Positions 1-5,361 of a DNA stretch of 5,564 bases are shown here, one piece after another (the first letter of the stretch is position 1; every line of letters starts with the position of its first letter). The stretch lies in the NCBI GenBank assembly GCA_002293365.1, contig DBDD01000016.1, positions 1-5,564 on the forward strand, in the 5' to 3' direction. The notes beneath the pieces are model-generated. The model was not told where the DNA came from. It was given only the letters and a program-made list of their open reading frames with translations, and made no database searches. The translations under genes were made by a program, and so were the position numbers. The stretch is from Christensenella sp. UBA941. Its GTDB lineage: Bacteria > Bacillota > Clostridia > Christensenellales > UBA941.

Positions 1-273
1 ATCGTATTCGTACTCCAAGCGGGATTCGGCATTTGGCGTCGGAGTTGCAGATACTGGCGCGGGCGTTGCCGTTTGTAAAGGGGTGGGCGCGGGCGTTGCC
101 GTTCGCGGTGGCGCTGGCTCGGGCGCGGGCGATGCTTCCGGCGCAGGTTGTGGTTCAGGCGTATACGCCGGGGAGGCGGATACGGGTATGCCAGACGAAC
201 AAGCCGCCAATAAAAACGCGCCCGCAAATATAGCTATGCCCGTAAGCAACACGCCTTTGTATGTCTTTTTCAT
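1..273 (-). CDS. Lipoprotein with Pro/Ala/Thr-rich linker, 3' part outside the window
   Basis: The reading frame is open from the ATG at 273 down to the left edge (91 codons) and its stop lies outside. The first residues are a lysine-containing n-region (MKKTYKG), then a hydrophobic stretch to about residue 22, then a lipobox L22-A23-A24-C25. This predicts export, signal peptidase II cleavage and lipid attachment at Cys25. From about residue 35 to 77 it is dominated by Pro, Ala, Glu and Thr (PEPQPAPE, TATPAP twice), typical of a flexible spacer holding an extracellular domain away from the membrane. The functional domain is not in the window, so no function can be named. A good ribosome binding site (AGGGGG, 282-287, 8 nt spacing) supports this start. 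It starts 17 bp after the stop of the upstream acyltransferase-like gene, so the two are probably co-transcribed. The plus-strand frames here are shadows of this low-complexity coding region. Confidence 0.85.
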   Translation of the reverse strand, partial: MKKTYKGVLLTGIAIFAGAFLLAACSSGIPVSASPAYTPEPQPAPEASPAPEPAPPRTATPAPTPLQTATPAPVSATPTPNAESRLEYEYD

Positions 274-290
274 CCCTGTTGCCCCCTAAA

Positions 291-1127
291 CTACAGCGCC
301 TCCAGCCCCCACGGGTTCTGTAAATACTGCTTGAACAGATCGATCGAACGCGCGCAATAGTAGCCGTCGGAGATACGCTCGTCCAGCGTAACTTTAACAT
401 TCACCATCGTCTTGACGGTAATCGTGCCGTCCTCTTCGACGAACGGCATCTTTTTAATGCGTCCAATCGCGATAAACAGCGAATTCGTGCCCCATTCGTA
501 TAGATGGTGGTACGGCGCTTCGATGCCCACGCTGCCTAGATTCGCCACAAATGCGCTGCAACGGATCGGATCGACGCGCTCCAGATCCTTCGGAATGCCC
601 TTATAGAAGTCCATGAAGTCAAAAATCTTGATAAGCAGCATCAAAACCCAGCGCGGCAGGCGCATGAGCTTGGATATTTCCTTTTCGTCCTCTTTATCGC
701 CGCCGGCCTTGGCGTTTTTTACTTCGCCCTTGATCTTTGCGAGGATCGCGTCGAAATCGTCCTCCGGCTTTATGCGCACGGTAACGTTGGTTTCGGAGCC
801 CTCGTCGGAGAGCTCGCGCTTGGCGATAAAGTTCAAAACGACGTTTTCGCGCTGCCAAAGCTTGCGCCCCTTCATGAAGCGATTGAGCTGTACCCGCTCG
901 CGCAGGATCTTTGTGAGCGCGATTAAGAAGACGTGGAAGAACGTGATAGCTCTTCCGGCGCGGCGTTGTTCCCCTATGTATTTGAGGATATTCTCGACGT
1001 CGATATCTTCGCTGAAGTAGACCGTGGAATCGCAGCGGCGCTTCATAAGGTATGGAAAAAGTGCGTTTAAATCGTTGGGAATATCGACGAGGACGGCATC
1101 CCGGCGGGGACCTTTCTTCTTGCCCAT
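291..1127 (-). CDS. Stand-alone E2-type acyltransferase-like protein (CAT / 2-oxoacid dehydrogenase acyltransferase fold)
   Basis: This 278-residue protein resembles the catalytic domain of dihydrolipoyl acyltransferases (E2) and chloramphenicol acetyltransferase, without lipoyl or E1/E3-binding domains. Visible landmarks are an N-terminal segment with RRCDS (30-34), a helix TFFHVFLIALTKIL (62-75) matching the E2 segment before the conserved Pro/Leu-Asn, NLGSVG (196-201) matching the E2 strand 'NLG..G', and a C-terminal LDERISDGYY around residues 248-257. In active family members this last motif is DHRxxDG, with His as the general base. Here that position is Glu250, while Asp254 and Gly255 remain, so ordinary acyl transfer from CoA is doubtful. 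A hydrophobic segment (about 158-180) could bind membrane or a partner. No dehydrogenase genes are nearby. A GTG six bases upstream is an alternative start, but the ribosome binding site favours the ATG at 1127. The family is confident; the substrate is unknown. Confidence 0.85.
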   Translation of the reverse strand: MGKKKGPRRDAVLVDIPNDLNALFPYLMKRRCDSTVYFSEDIDVENILKYIGEQRRAGRAITFFHVFLIALTKILRERVQLNRFMKGRKLWQRENVVLNFIAKRELSDEGSETNVTVRIKPEDDFDAILAKIKGEVKNAKAGGDKEDEKEISKLMRLPRWVLMLLIKIFDFMDFYKGIPKDLERVDPIRCSAFVANLGSVGIEAPYHHLYEWGTNSLFIAIGRIKKMPFVEEDGTITVKTMVNVKVTLDERISDGYYCARSIDLFKQYLQNPWGLEAL

Positions 1128-1134
1128 AGGCACA

Positions 1135-1139
1135 CCCCC
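1135..1139 (-). promoter_or_regulatory. Ribosome binding site that decides the start of the acyltransferase-like gene
   Basis: On the minus strand this reads GGGGG within TGGGGGTG, one mismatch from the anti-Shine-Dalgarno match GGAGGTG. It lies one base from the GTG at 1133 but 7 nt from the ATG at 1127. Normal spacing therefore supports ATG 1127, two codons into the longest open frame. Confidence 0.7.
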
Positions 1140-1176
1140 AGTTTTGTATTTATTTGTATTATGTACAATTACAGGA

Positions 1177-1185
1177 ATTATATCA
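1177..1185 (-). promoter_or_regulatory. Extended -10 promoter for the acyltransferase-lipoprotein unit
   Basis: The minus strand reads TGATATAAT, a perfect extended -10 (TGnTATAAT). It is about 50 bp upstream of the ATG at 1127. No good -35 hexamer is seen 16-18 bp further upstream, which is common for extended -10 promoters. Confidence 0.6.
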
Positions 1186-1297
1186 TTGCTTGCGAAATTT
1201 GGCTATCATAAAAATACAAATTCGCATCCATGCATAGATTTGCGACCCAAGTGTTATGAGCGTATGTTACGGATGCGTAAACATGCTCGCGATTAGA

Positions 1298-1326
1298 TTG
1301 CGGCGTAAAAGGGCTTGCTGTATACT
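1298..1326 (+). promoter_or_regulatory. Probable promoter of the M15 peptidase gene
   Basis: TTGCGG (1298-1303) and TATACT (1321-1326) are separated by 17 bp and match the housekeeping consensus at 4/6 and 5/6. A second TATACT follows at 1331-1336, so the exact -10 is uncertain. This would leave a short leader of about 38 nt before the ATG at 1371. Confidence 0.45.
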
Positions 1327-1370
1327 GTTATATACTATCATAAATTTGGAAACGGAGACGGATTTTACGC

Positions 1371-2279
1371 ATGAAAAAGCTATCGGTATTTTTCGCGGCG
1401 ATTTTGCTTATGGCGGCGCTTGTGCCCGCCGCGCGCGCGGAGGCGCTTACATACGGCAGGTTTACGGTTACATTTGCACCGGGCGGCGTGACGGTCGCGG
1501 TTAAGGATGAAACGGCCCCCATCGTTACGCTCGAATGCGATTCCTTCCTGCGCATGGTCAGCAAGGCGTATCCGATTTCGTTCGAACAGGCGGACGACGT
1601 TTCCGGCCTCGTGAAGATATCTAAAAAGTCCTATCAGGATTCAAAATACGGCACGCAATACATCCATCCGGAGGCATTATCCGCGCTCGAAGAGATGGTC
1701 GAGGACGCGAAGGACGCGGGATATCGTAAAACGCGCCTCGTGGAGACATATCGTACGAGCAAGATTCAGCAGCAGCGCTTCAACGAAAGCGTCGCGTGGC
1801 GCGTGCGCGACGGTATGAGCGAAGATGAGGCGTACGAGGCTGCACACTTAGTTACGGCGCTGCCGGGCGAGAGCGAGCACCATTTAGGCATGACGCTGGA
1901 CATATTGCAGCGGGGGGATTCCATGGCGCAGTCCTTCGGGAAGACGAAGTTCGCGAAGTGGCTAGCGGCGAATGCGTCCGAATATGGGTTTATCATACGC
2001 TATCCCGACGGGATGCAGGAGACTACGGGCATTTCGTACGAGCCGTGGCATCTGAGGTTTGTCGGCGAGCCTATGGCGGAGGCTATAGACGCGCTCGATA
2101 CGTGCATGGAGACGTTTTATCAGGCGCTTAAAGCGCAGAGGGTTATGCAGGTGGGTGACGACGCGATTATCGTGTACGTTCCGGCGGGGGCGAGCGCGGC
2201 GGTGTCTTCCTCCCTTGCTGAGGGCGCGAGGTTCTCCGAGACGGGGGAGGGGGGGAGAGTGTTGGTGGTTTCCACTTGA
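1371..2279 (+). CDS. Secreted M15-family (VanY-type) D-alanyl-D-alanine carboxypeptidase
   Basis: This 302-residue zinc peptidase most likely removes the terminal D-Ala of peptidoglycan stem peptides outside the membrane. Residues 1-23 form a signal peptide (MKK, hydrophobic core, then ARA before Glu24), with no lipobox. The M15 core is at about 95-235. It has YR (127-128) followed by a Gln-rich helix, then S168-E-H170-x-x-G173-x-x-x-D177, the family's SxHxxGxxxD zinc site, and E224-P-W-H227-L-R, the ExWHxR motif with catalytic Glu224 and third zinc ligand His227. All ligands are present, so it should be active. About 70 residues at each end lie outside the core: a beta-rich N-terminal stretch after the signal peptide and a Val/Ala-rich C-terminal tail. 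The Shine-Dalgarno GGAG (1354-1357) is 13 nt from the ATG, rather far. No vanA, vanH or vanX gene is adjacent, so a housekeeping cell-wall role is likelier than glycopeptide resistance. Confidence 0.9.
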   Translation: MKKLSVFFAAILLMAALVPAARAEALTYGRFTVTFAPGGVTVAVKDETAPIVTLECDSFLRMVSKAYPISFEQADDVSGLVKISKKSYQDSKYGTQYIHPEALSALEEMVEDAKDAGYRKTRLVETYRTSKIQQQRFNESVAWRVRDGMSEDEAYEAAHLVTALPGESEHHLGMTLDILQRGDSMAQSFGKTKFAKWLAANASEYGFIIRYPDGMQETTGISYEPWHLRFVGEPMAEAIDALDTCMETFYQALKAQRVMQVGDDAIIVYVPAGASAAVSSSLAEGARFSETGEGGRVLVVST

Positions 2280-2300
2280 TCACTTACGTGTAAGGGCAAA

Positions 2301-2417
2301 AATCCCATCTATGGAGGGGTGGCGCGAAGCGCCGTGGTGGTTTCGCCCGCAGGCGAAAAATTCCCCTCTATGGAGGGGTGGCGCGTAGCGCCGGGGTGGT
2401 TCCGCCCGCAGGCGGAT
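2301..2417. repeat. Two tandem copies of a 59-bp intergenic repeat, three hairpins per copy
   Basis: Copy 1 (2301-2359) and copy 2 (2360-2417) are offset by exactly 59 bp. Over 2303-2357 versus 2362-2416 they differ at 5 of 55 positions. Each copy holds three inverted repeats in order: CCCCTC/GAGGGG around TATG (perfect in copy 2, one mismatch in copy 1), GGCGC/GCGCC around GAA or GTA, and TTCGCC/GGCGAA or TCCGCC/GGCGGA around CGCA. In the third hairpin the two differences between copies change both partners of one base pair (T-A to C-G). It sits between convergent genes and looks non-coding. From general knowledge, similar GC-rich modular repeats are scattered through some Clostridia genomes; whether this one is dispersed cannot be seen here. 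Confidence 0.85.
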
Positions 2418-2427
2418 GGCGACGTGC

Positions 2428-2449
2428 AAAAGCGGCCCAACCGAGCCGC
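2428..2449 (-). terminator. Rho-independent terminator of sigH
   Basis: On the minus strand, 12 nt after the sigH stop, GCGGCTC pairs with GGGCCGC (seven pairs, one of them T-G) around a GGTT loop, followed by TTTT. The plus strand has the same stem but no T-run after it. Confidence 0.75.
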
Positions 2450-2461
2450 CTAAATCCATCC

Positions 2462-3112
2462 TTACTTCGACTCCAGCAATTTCTCCAGCTTCCTCTTAAC
2501 CCGCTGCAACGCATTATCAATAGACTTAACATGCCGATTCAAATCCACCGCAATCTCCTGATAAGAGCGCCCTTGTAAATAGCTCGAAAGCACGCTCCAT
2601 TCGAACTGCGAAAGCGTCTCGCCGATGCGGTTTTCAATGGTGCGCAGCTCTTCCTGCCCGATGAAAAGCTCCTCGGGGTTCGTAATCTTCGTCGCCGTTA
2701 AAACGTCGATAAGCATCCGATCCGATTCGTCGTCGAAAACGGGCTTATTCAGCGAAACATAGAAATTCAGCGGTATATGCTTTTGCCGCGTCGCGGTCTT
2801 GATGGCCGTGATAATCTGGCGCGTGATGCACAGCTCCGCAAAAGCGCGGAATGAACTAAGCTTGTCCTCCCGGAAGTCGCGGATAGCCTTGAACAGCCCG
2901 ATCATGCCCTCCTGTACGATATCCTCGCGATCCGCGCCGATAAGGAAATAGGAACGCGCCTTGCTGCGTACGAAATTCTTGTATTTATTGAATATATATT
3001 CGAGCGCCTGACTGTCGTTATCCCTGGCTAGGAAAACGACCTGCTCGTCGGCCATGTTGGCATAATCAGCGGTAGAAGATGATTGATACGCGTAAGCGGA
3101 ATCCTTTGACAT
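2462..3112 (-). CDS. sigH: RNA polymerase sigma factor SigH (sporulation sigma-H / sigma-30 family)
   Basis: At 216 residues it is close to the usual length of SigH, a sigma-70 family factor that in Bacillus directs the switch from exponential growth to stationary phase, early sporulation and competence. The match to the recalled Bacillus subtilis SigH is very strong: YFLIGADREDIVQEGMIGL (55-73), FAELCITRQIITAIKTATRQ (91-110) and GRSYQEI (181-187) followed by LNRHVKSIDNALQRVKRKL (191-209) are almost unchanged. Region 2 (core binding and -10 recognition) covers about 21-115 and region 4.2 (-35 helix-turn-helix) about 165-212. The N-terminal 20 residues are Ser/Ala/Tyr-rich and not conserved. 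GGGAGG lies 5 nt upstream of the ATG. It has its own promoter and terminator and is transcribed alone, convergent with the peptidase gene. Presence suggests, but does not prove, a spore former, since some non-sporulating Clostridia keep sigH. Confidence 0.96.
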   Translation of the reverse strand: MSKDSAYAYQSSSTADYANMADEQVVFLARDNDSQALEYIFNKYKNFVRSKARSYFLIGADREDIVQEGMIGLFKAIRDFREDKLSSFRAFAELCITRQIITAIKTATRQKHIPLNFYVSLNKPVFDDESDRMLIDVLTATKITNPEELFIGQEELRTIENRIGETLSQFEWSVLSSYLQGRSYQEIAVDLNRHVKSIDNALQRVKRKLEKLLESK

Positions 3113-3156
3113 TGAATCCTCCCGTGTACGCTTGATTTAAGCACACATACCCGTAT

Positions 3157-3186
3157 ATTTTAACACCGTTGAAAACTCCGGGTCAA
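3157..3186 (-). promoter_or_regulatory. Promoter of sigH (housekeeping sigma type)
   Basis: Minus strand: TTGACC (3186-3181), an 18-bp spacer, then TAAAAT (3162-3157) preceded by TGT, giving an extended -10. Matches are 5/6 for each hexamer. The leader to the ATG at 3112 would be about 40 nt. Confidence 0.7.
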
Positions 3187-3220
3187 GCTCGAATTTCTTA
3201 TGATTCGCCCAAAACCGACG

Positions 3221-3239
3221 CATCCAGCACACATCCAGC
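3221..3239. repeat. Short direct repeat CATCCAGC, two copies
   Basis: CATCCAGC occurs at 3221-3228 and 3232-3239, offset by 11 bp (one helical turn), in the space between the divergent sigH and purE promoters. It may be a binding site or chance. Confidence 0.35.
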
Positions 3240-3258
3240 GCGTAATTCCGCATATTTT

Positions 3259-3340
3259 ACGATTTCGACAGTTTATGGCGTGTTTCGCGATTTCGACAAC
3301 TGTATTCGCGATTGGACAACTCAGCGCGAAGATTGACAAT
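3259..3340 (+). promoter_or_regulatory. Iterated GATTTCGACAACT-like repeats upstream of purE, candidate operator
   Basis: Four related copies read GATTTCGACAGT (from 3261), GATTTCGACAACT (from 3289), GATTGGACAACT (from 3310) and GATTGACAAT (from 3331). The last three begin exactly 21 bp apart, two turns of the helix, and the last contains the -35 box of the purE promoter. The first is 28 bp before the second. Same-face spacing ending on a promoter suggests a multi-site regulator. It is not the canonical PurR PurBox (core CCGAAC), and the short leader leaves no room for a purine riboswitch. Confidence 0.5.
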
Positions 3341-3361
3341 GCGGTTGCGGTTTGCTAGGAT
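3333..3361 (+). promoter_or_regulatory. Promoter of the purE-purF-purM operon
   Basis: A perfect -35 TTGACA (3333-3338), a 17-bp spacer and TAGGAT (3356-3361), which is preceded by TGC to give an extended -10. Transcription would start near 3368, leaving a leader of about 28 nt before the purE ATG. That is too short for a purine riboswitch or an attenuator. Confidence 0.75.
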
Positions 3362-3395
3362 ATATCCGTATTGTTTGGCGCGGGGAGAGTGAAAT

Positions 3396-3893
3396 ATGCC
3401 GAAGGTTGGCTGGCTGGTTGGAAGCGACAGCGACATTCCTAAGTGCAGGCCCGGTATCGAGATGCTTATGCGCTTTGGCGTGGACGTTAGCGCGCGCGTG
3501 ATGAGCGCGCACCGCACTCCGGACGATGCGGCAAAATTTGCAAGCTCCGCAGAGGCCGAGGGCATAGATGTTATCGTTTGCGCCGCCGGAATGGCCGCGC
3601 ATCTCGCGGGCGTAGTCGCTGCGCATACGGTTTTGCCGGTAATCGGTTTGCCGATGAACGCGTCCGCTTTAAATGGTATGGACGCCTTGCTCGCTACGGT
3701 GCAGATGCCGCCGGGGGTGCCCGTCGCGGCTGTAGGCGTAGATAACGCGCTAAACGCCGCGCTGCTTGCGGCGCAGATACTAGCGGTTCGCTATTCCGAC
3801 ATTCGGGAGCGATTGCGCGCCTATAAACGCGAAATGGCGCAAAAAGTGCATGATAAGGATACAAAGTTGCAAAGCGAAATCGCCTCATGGTGA
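3396..3893 (+). CDS. purE: 5-(carboxyamino)imidazole ribonucleotide mutase, class I PurE
   Basis: PurE moves the carboxyl group of N5-CAIR to carbon 4, giving CAIR, in cytoplasmic de novo purine synthesis. The 165-residue length is usual for the bacterial enzyme. Active-site landmarks are all present: GSDSD (9-13), SAHRTP (37-42) with the catalytic His39, AAHLAG (67-72) corresponding to the class I AAHLPG loop, PVIGLP (81-86) and NALNAALLAAQIL (117-129). The loop has Ala where class I enzymes usually have Pro. The AAHL loop points to class I, which normally works with PurK (N5-CAIR synthetase), yet no purK is adjacent. A ribosome binding site (GGGGAG, 3382-3387) lies 8 nt before the ATG. It is first in the operon, with purF starting 51 bp after its stop. 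Confidence 0.95.
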   Translation: MPKVGWLVGSDSDIPKCRPGIEMLMRFGVDVSARVMSAHRTPDDAAKFASSAEAEGIDVIVCAAGMAAHLAGVVAAHTVLPVIGLPMNASALNGMDALLATVQMPPGVPVAAVGVDNALNAALLAAQILAVRYSDIRERLRAYKREMAQKVHDKDTKLQSEIASW

Positions 3894-3935
3894 TTCGCTT
3901 TATTAAATTTAATGACAGTTTACAGGATTTGACTC

Positions 3936-3940
3936 GGAGG
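3936..3940 (+). promoter_or_regulatory. Ribosome binding site that fixes the unusual purF start
   Basis: GGAGG lies 4 nt before the ATG at 3945. The purF frame is closed by TGA at 3930-3932, so ATG 3945 is the only ATG, GTG or TTG available upstream of the conserved part. This is what makes the protein start after the expected catalytic Cys. Confidence 0.65.
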
Positions 3941-3944
3941 GAGT

Positions 3945-5276
3945 ATGTTCGGATTATGGACAGGCGGTAAGGAAGCCGCAGTTTCGCAAGCCGCCTATTA
4001 CGGCTTGTTTGCGTTGCAGCACAGAGGCCAACAGGCGGCGGGTATCGCCGTTACCGACGGCGAAACGATGGATTATCATAAGGGCAAGGGGCTCTTGAGC
4101 GATGTTTTTGCCCAAAATACGCTGCCAAAAGGCATAGGTGCGCTCGCCCATGTGCTATATTCGGGCGGTAAGGTGCGCACGGCCAACGCGCAACCCTTTG
4201 TCGTCCAATATCAATATGGCACGATTGCGGTCGCCTCAAACGGGCGGCTCACAAACGCGTCAAAGCTGCGCGAAGAGCTGGCGAAGGACGGCGCGGTGTT
4301 TTCCACCGGGGTCGACGCCGAGCTCATGGCGCTGCTTATCGCCAAGGCCAACGGCCGGGGGCTTGAAGGGTCGATTCAATATATGGCGGAGCGGCTCGAG
4401 GGCGCGTATGCCGCCGCCATTATGACGAAGGATGCGCTGATTGCCGTGCGCGATCCTTATGGCCTGCGCCCGCTTGCGATTGGGCGCACGGAGGACGGCT
4501 GCTATGTTATCGCGTCGGAGAACTGCGCGTTTGACGCCGTCGGCGCCGTATTCGAGCGCGACGTAAAGCCCGGGGAGATAGTTAGGATCGACAACGGCGG
4601 TCTTCATAGCGTAGGCGTATACCCGGCGAAAAGGAGCGCGCTTTGCGTGTTCGAATTCGTCTATTTTGCGCGCGTAGACTCGGCGATAGATGGCCTAAGC
4701 GTTTACGAGGCGCGTTTTCAGGCGGGCAAGCGGCTCGCGCGGGTGCTGCCGGTCGAGGCCGACCTCGTTTGCGGCGTGCCGGACTCGGCTCTCGCGGCGG
4801 CTATTGGCTACGCGGAAGAATCGAAAATACATTACGGCGACGGTTTGGCGAAAAATAGGTATGTCGGCCGCACGTTCATTCAGCCCGACCAATCCCAGCG
4901 CGTACGCAGCGTCCATATGAAGCTAAACGCCTTACAATCGAACGTAAAGGGTAAACGCGTTGTGCTCGTGGACGATTCAATCGTTCGCGGGACGACGAGC
5001 GCCAATCTCGTCGAAATGCTGCGCGCGGCCGGCGCGAAGGAGGTACATATGCGTATCTCGTCGCCTATCGTGCGCTTTGGATGTCCTTATGGCATCGATA
5101 CATACGAACAGAGCCAGCTAATCGCGAACAAGATGAGCGAGGAAGCGTTCAGAAAACAAATCGGGGCGGATACGCTTGCTTTCCTCGGGCTCGAGGCCCT
5201 TCGGGAGGCTTGTGGCGCAGCGAATCTCGATTTCTGCGAAGGGTGCTTCAGCGGAGAGTATCCGACCGAATTATAG
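3945..5276 (+). CDS. purF: Amidophosphoribosyltransferase PurF lacking the N-terminal catalytic cysteine
   Basis: PurF makes 5-phosphoribosylamine from PRPP and glutamine, the first step of purine synthesis. The phosphoribosyltransferase half (about 230-443) looks intact: VPDS (278-281), KNRYVGRTFIQP (303-314) and the PRPP loop VVLVDDSIVRGTT (339-351). The four Fe-S ligands of the Bacillus-type enzyme align with C234, C380, C431 and C434. The glutaminase half (1-225) keeps QHRGQ (25-29), NG (99-100) and Asp124, but is odd. Mature family members begin CGVFG, whereas this one begins MFGLW, so Cys1 and Gly2 are missing. The Arg of HVRY, which binds glutamine, is Leu71, and HNG is SNG. The upstream frame is stopped at 3930-3932, so there is no propeptide. 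The product is probably unable to hydrolyse glutamine and may use ammonia, unless several bases are missing here. At 443 residues it is about 20 shorter than the mature Bacillus enzyme. The family is certain; the activity is inferred. Confidence 0.93.
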   Translation: MFGLWTGGKEAAVSQAAYYGLFALQHRGQQAAGIAVTDGETMDYHKGKGLLSDVFAQNTLPKGIGALAHVLYSGGKVRTANAQPFVVQYQYGTIAVASNGRLTNASKLREELAKDGAVFSTGVDAELMALLIAKANGRGLEGSIQYMAERLEGAYAAAIMTKDALIAVRDPYGLRPLAIGRTEDGCYVIASENCAFDAVGAVFERDVKPGEIVRIDNGGLHSVGVYPAKRSALCVFEFVYFARVDSAIDGLSVYEARFQAGKRLARVLPVEADLVCGVPDSALAAAIGYAEESKIHYGDGLAKNRYVGRTFIQPDQSQRVRSVHMKLNALQSNVKGKRVVLVDDSIVRGTTSANLVEMLRAAGAKEVHMRISSPIVRFGCPYGIDTYEQSQLIANKMSEEAFRKQIGADTLAFLGLEALREACGAANLDFCEGCFSGEYPTEL

Positions 5277-5293
5277 CGAAGCAAATAGTATAT

Positions 5294-5322
5294 TTCGAAA
5301 TTATAGCTTGGGATGTTATAAC
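5294..5322 (+). promoter_or_regulatory. Possible internal promoter before purM
   Basis: TATAAC (5317-5322) preceded by TGT is a good extended -10. The -35 candidate TTCGAA (5294-5299, 17-bp spacer) is weak. The 85-bp purF-purM gap is A+T-rich and wider than the others in the operon, which leaves room for it. Confidence 0.3.
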
Positions 5323-5361
5323 GTTGAATAATATATCGAACGCAAATATTGGGAGAATGTA

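Noticed and set aside
613..1020. 135-codon plus-strand open frame
   Set aside because: It lies entirely opposite the acyltransferase-like gene, is Ser/Arg-rich without a recognisable domain, and has no ribosome binding site that I can see.
1371..2279. Glycopeptide resistance cluster
   Set aside because: The peptidase is VanY-like, but no ligase, dehydrogenase, VanX or two-component genes are present, so only the general M15 function is supported.
2155..2578. Plus-strand open frames crossing the 59-bp repeats
   Set aside because: Their Trp/Gly/Arg-rich translations come from the hairpin repeats and from the antisense of sigH. Repeat-derived frames of this kind are common false calls.
3207..3220. 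CCCAAAACCGACG as a PurR PurBox
   Set aside because: The core is CCGAC, not CCGAAC. It is a single copy, nearer to the sigH promoter and about 120 bp from the purE -35.
3361..3395. Purine riboswitch in the purE leader
   Set aside because: The predicted leader is under 35 nt, far too short for the aptamer, and no such core sequence is seen upstream.
3257..3626. Minus-strand open frames across the purE promoter
   Set aside because: They run antisense to purE and through its promoter and phased repeats, with no domain and no start signal.
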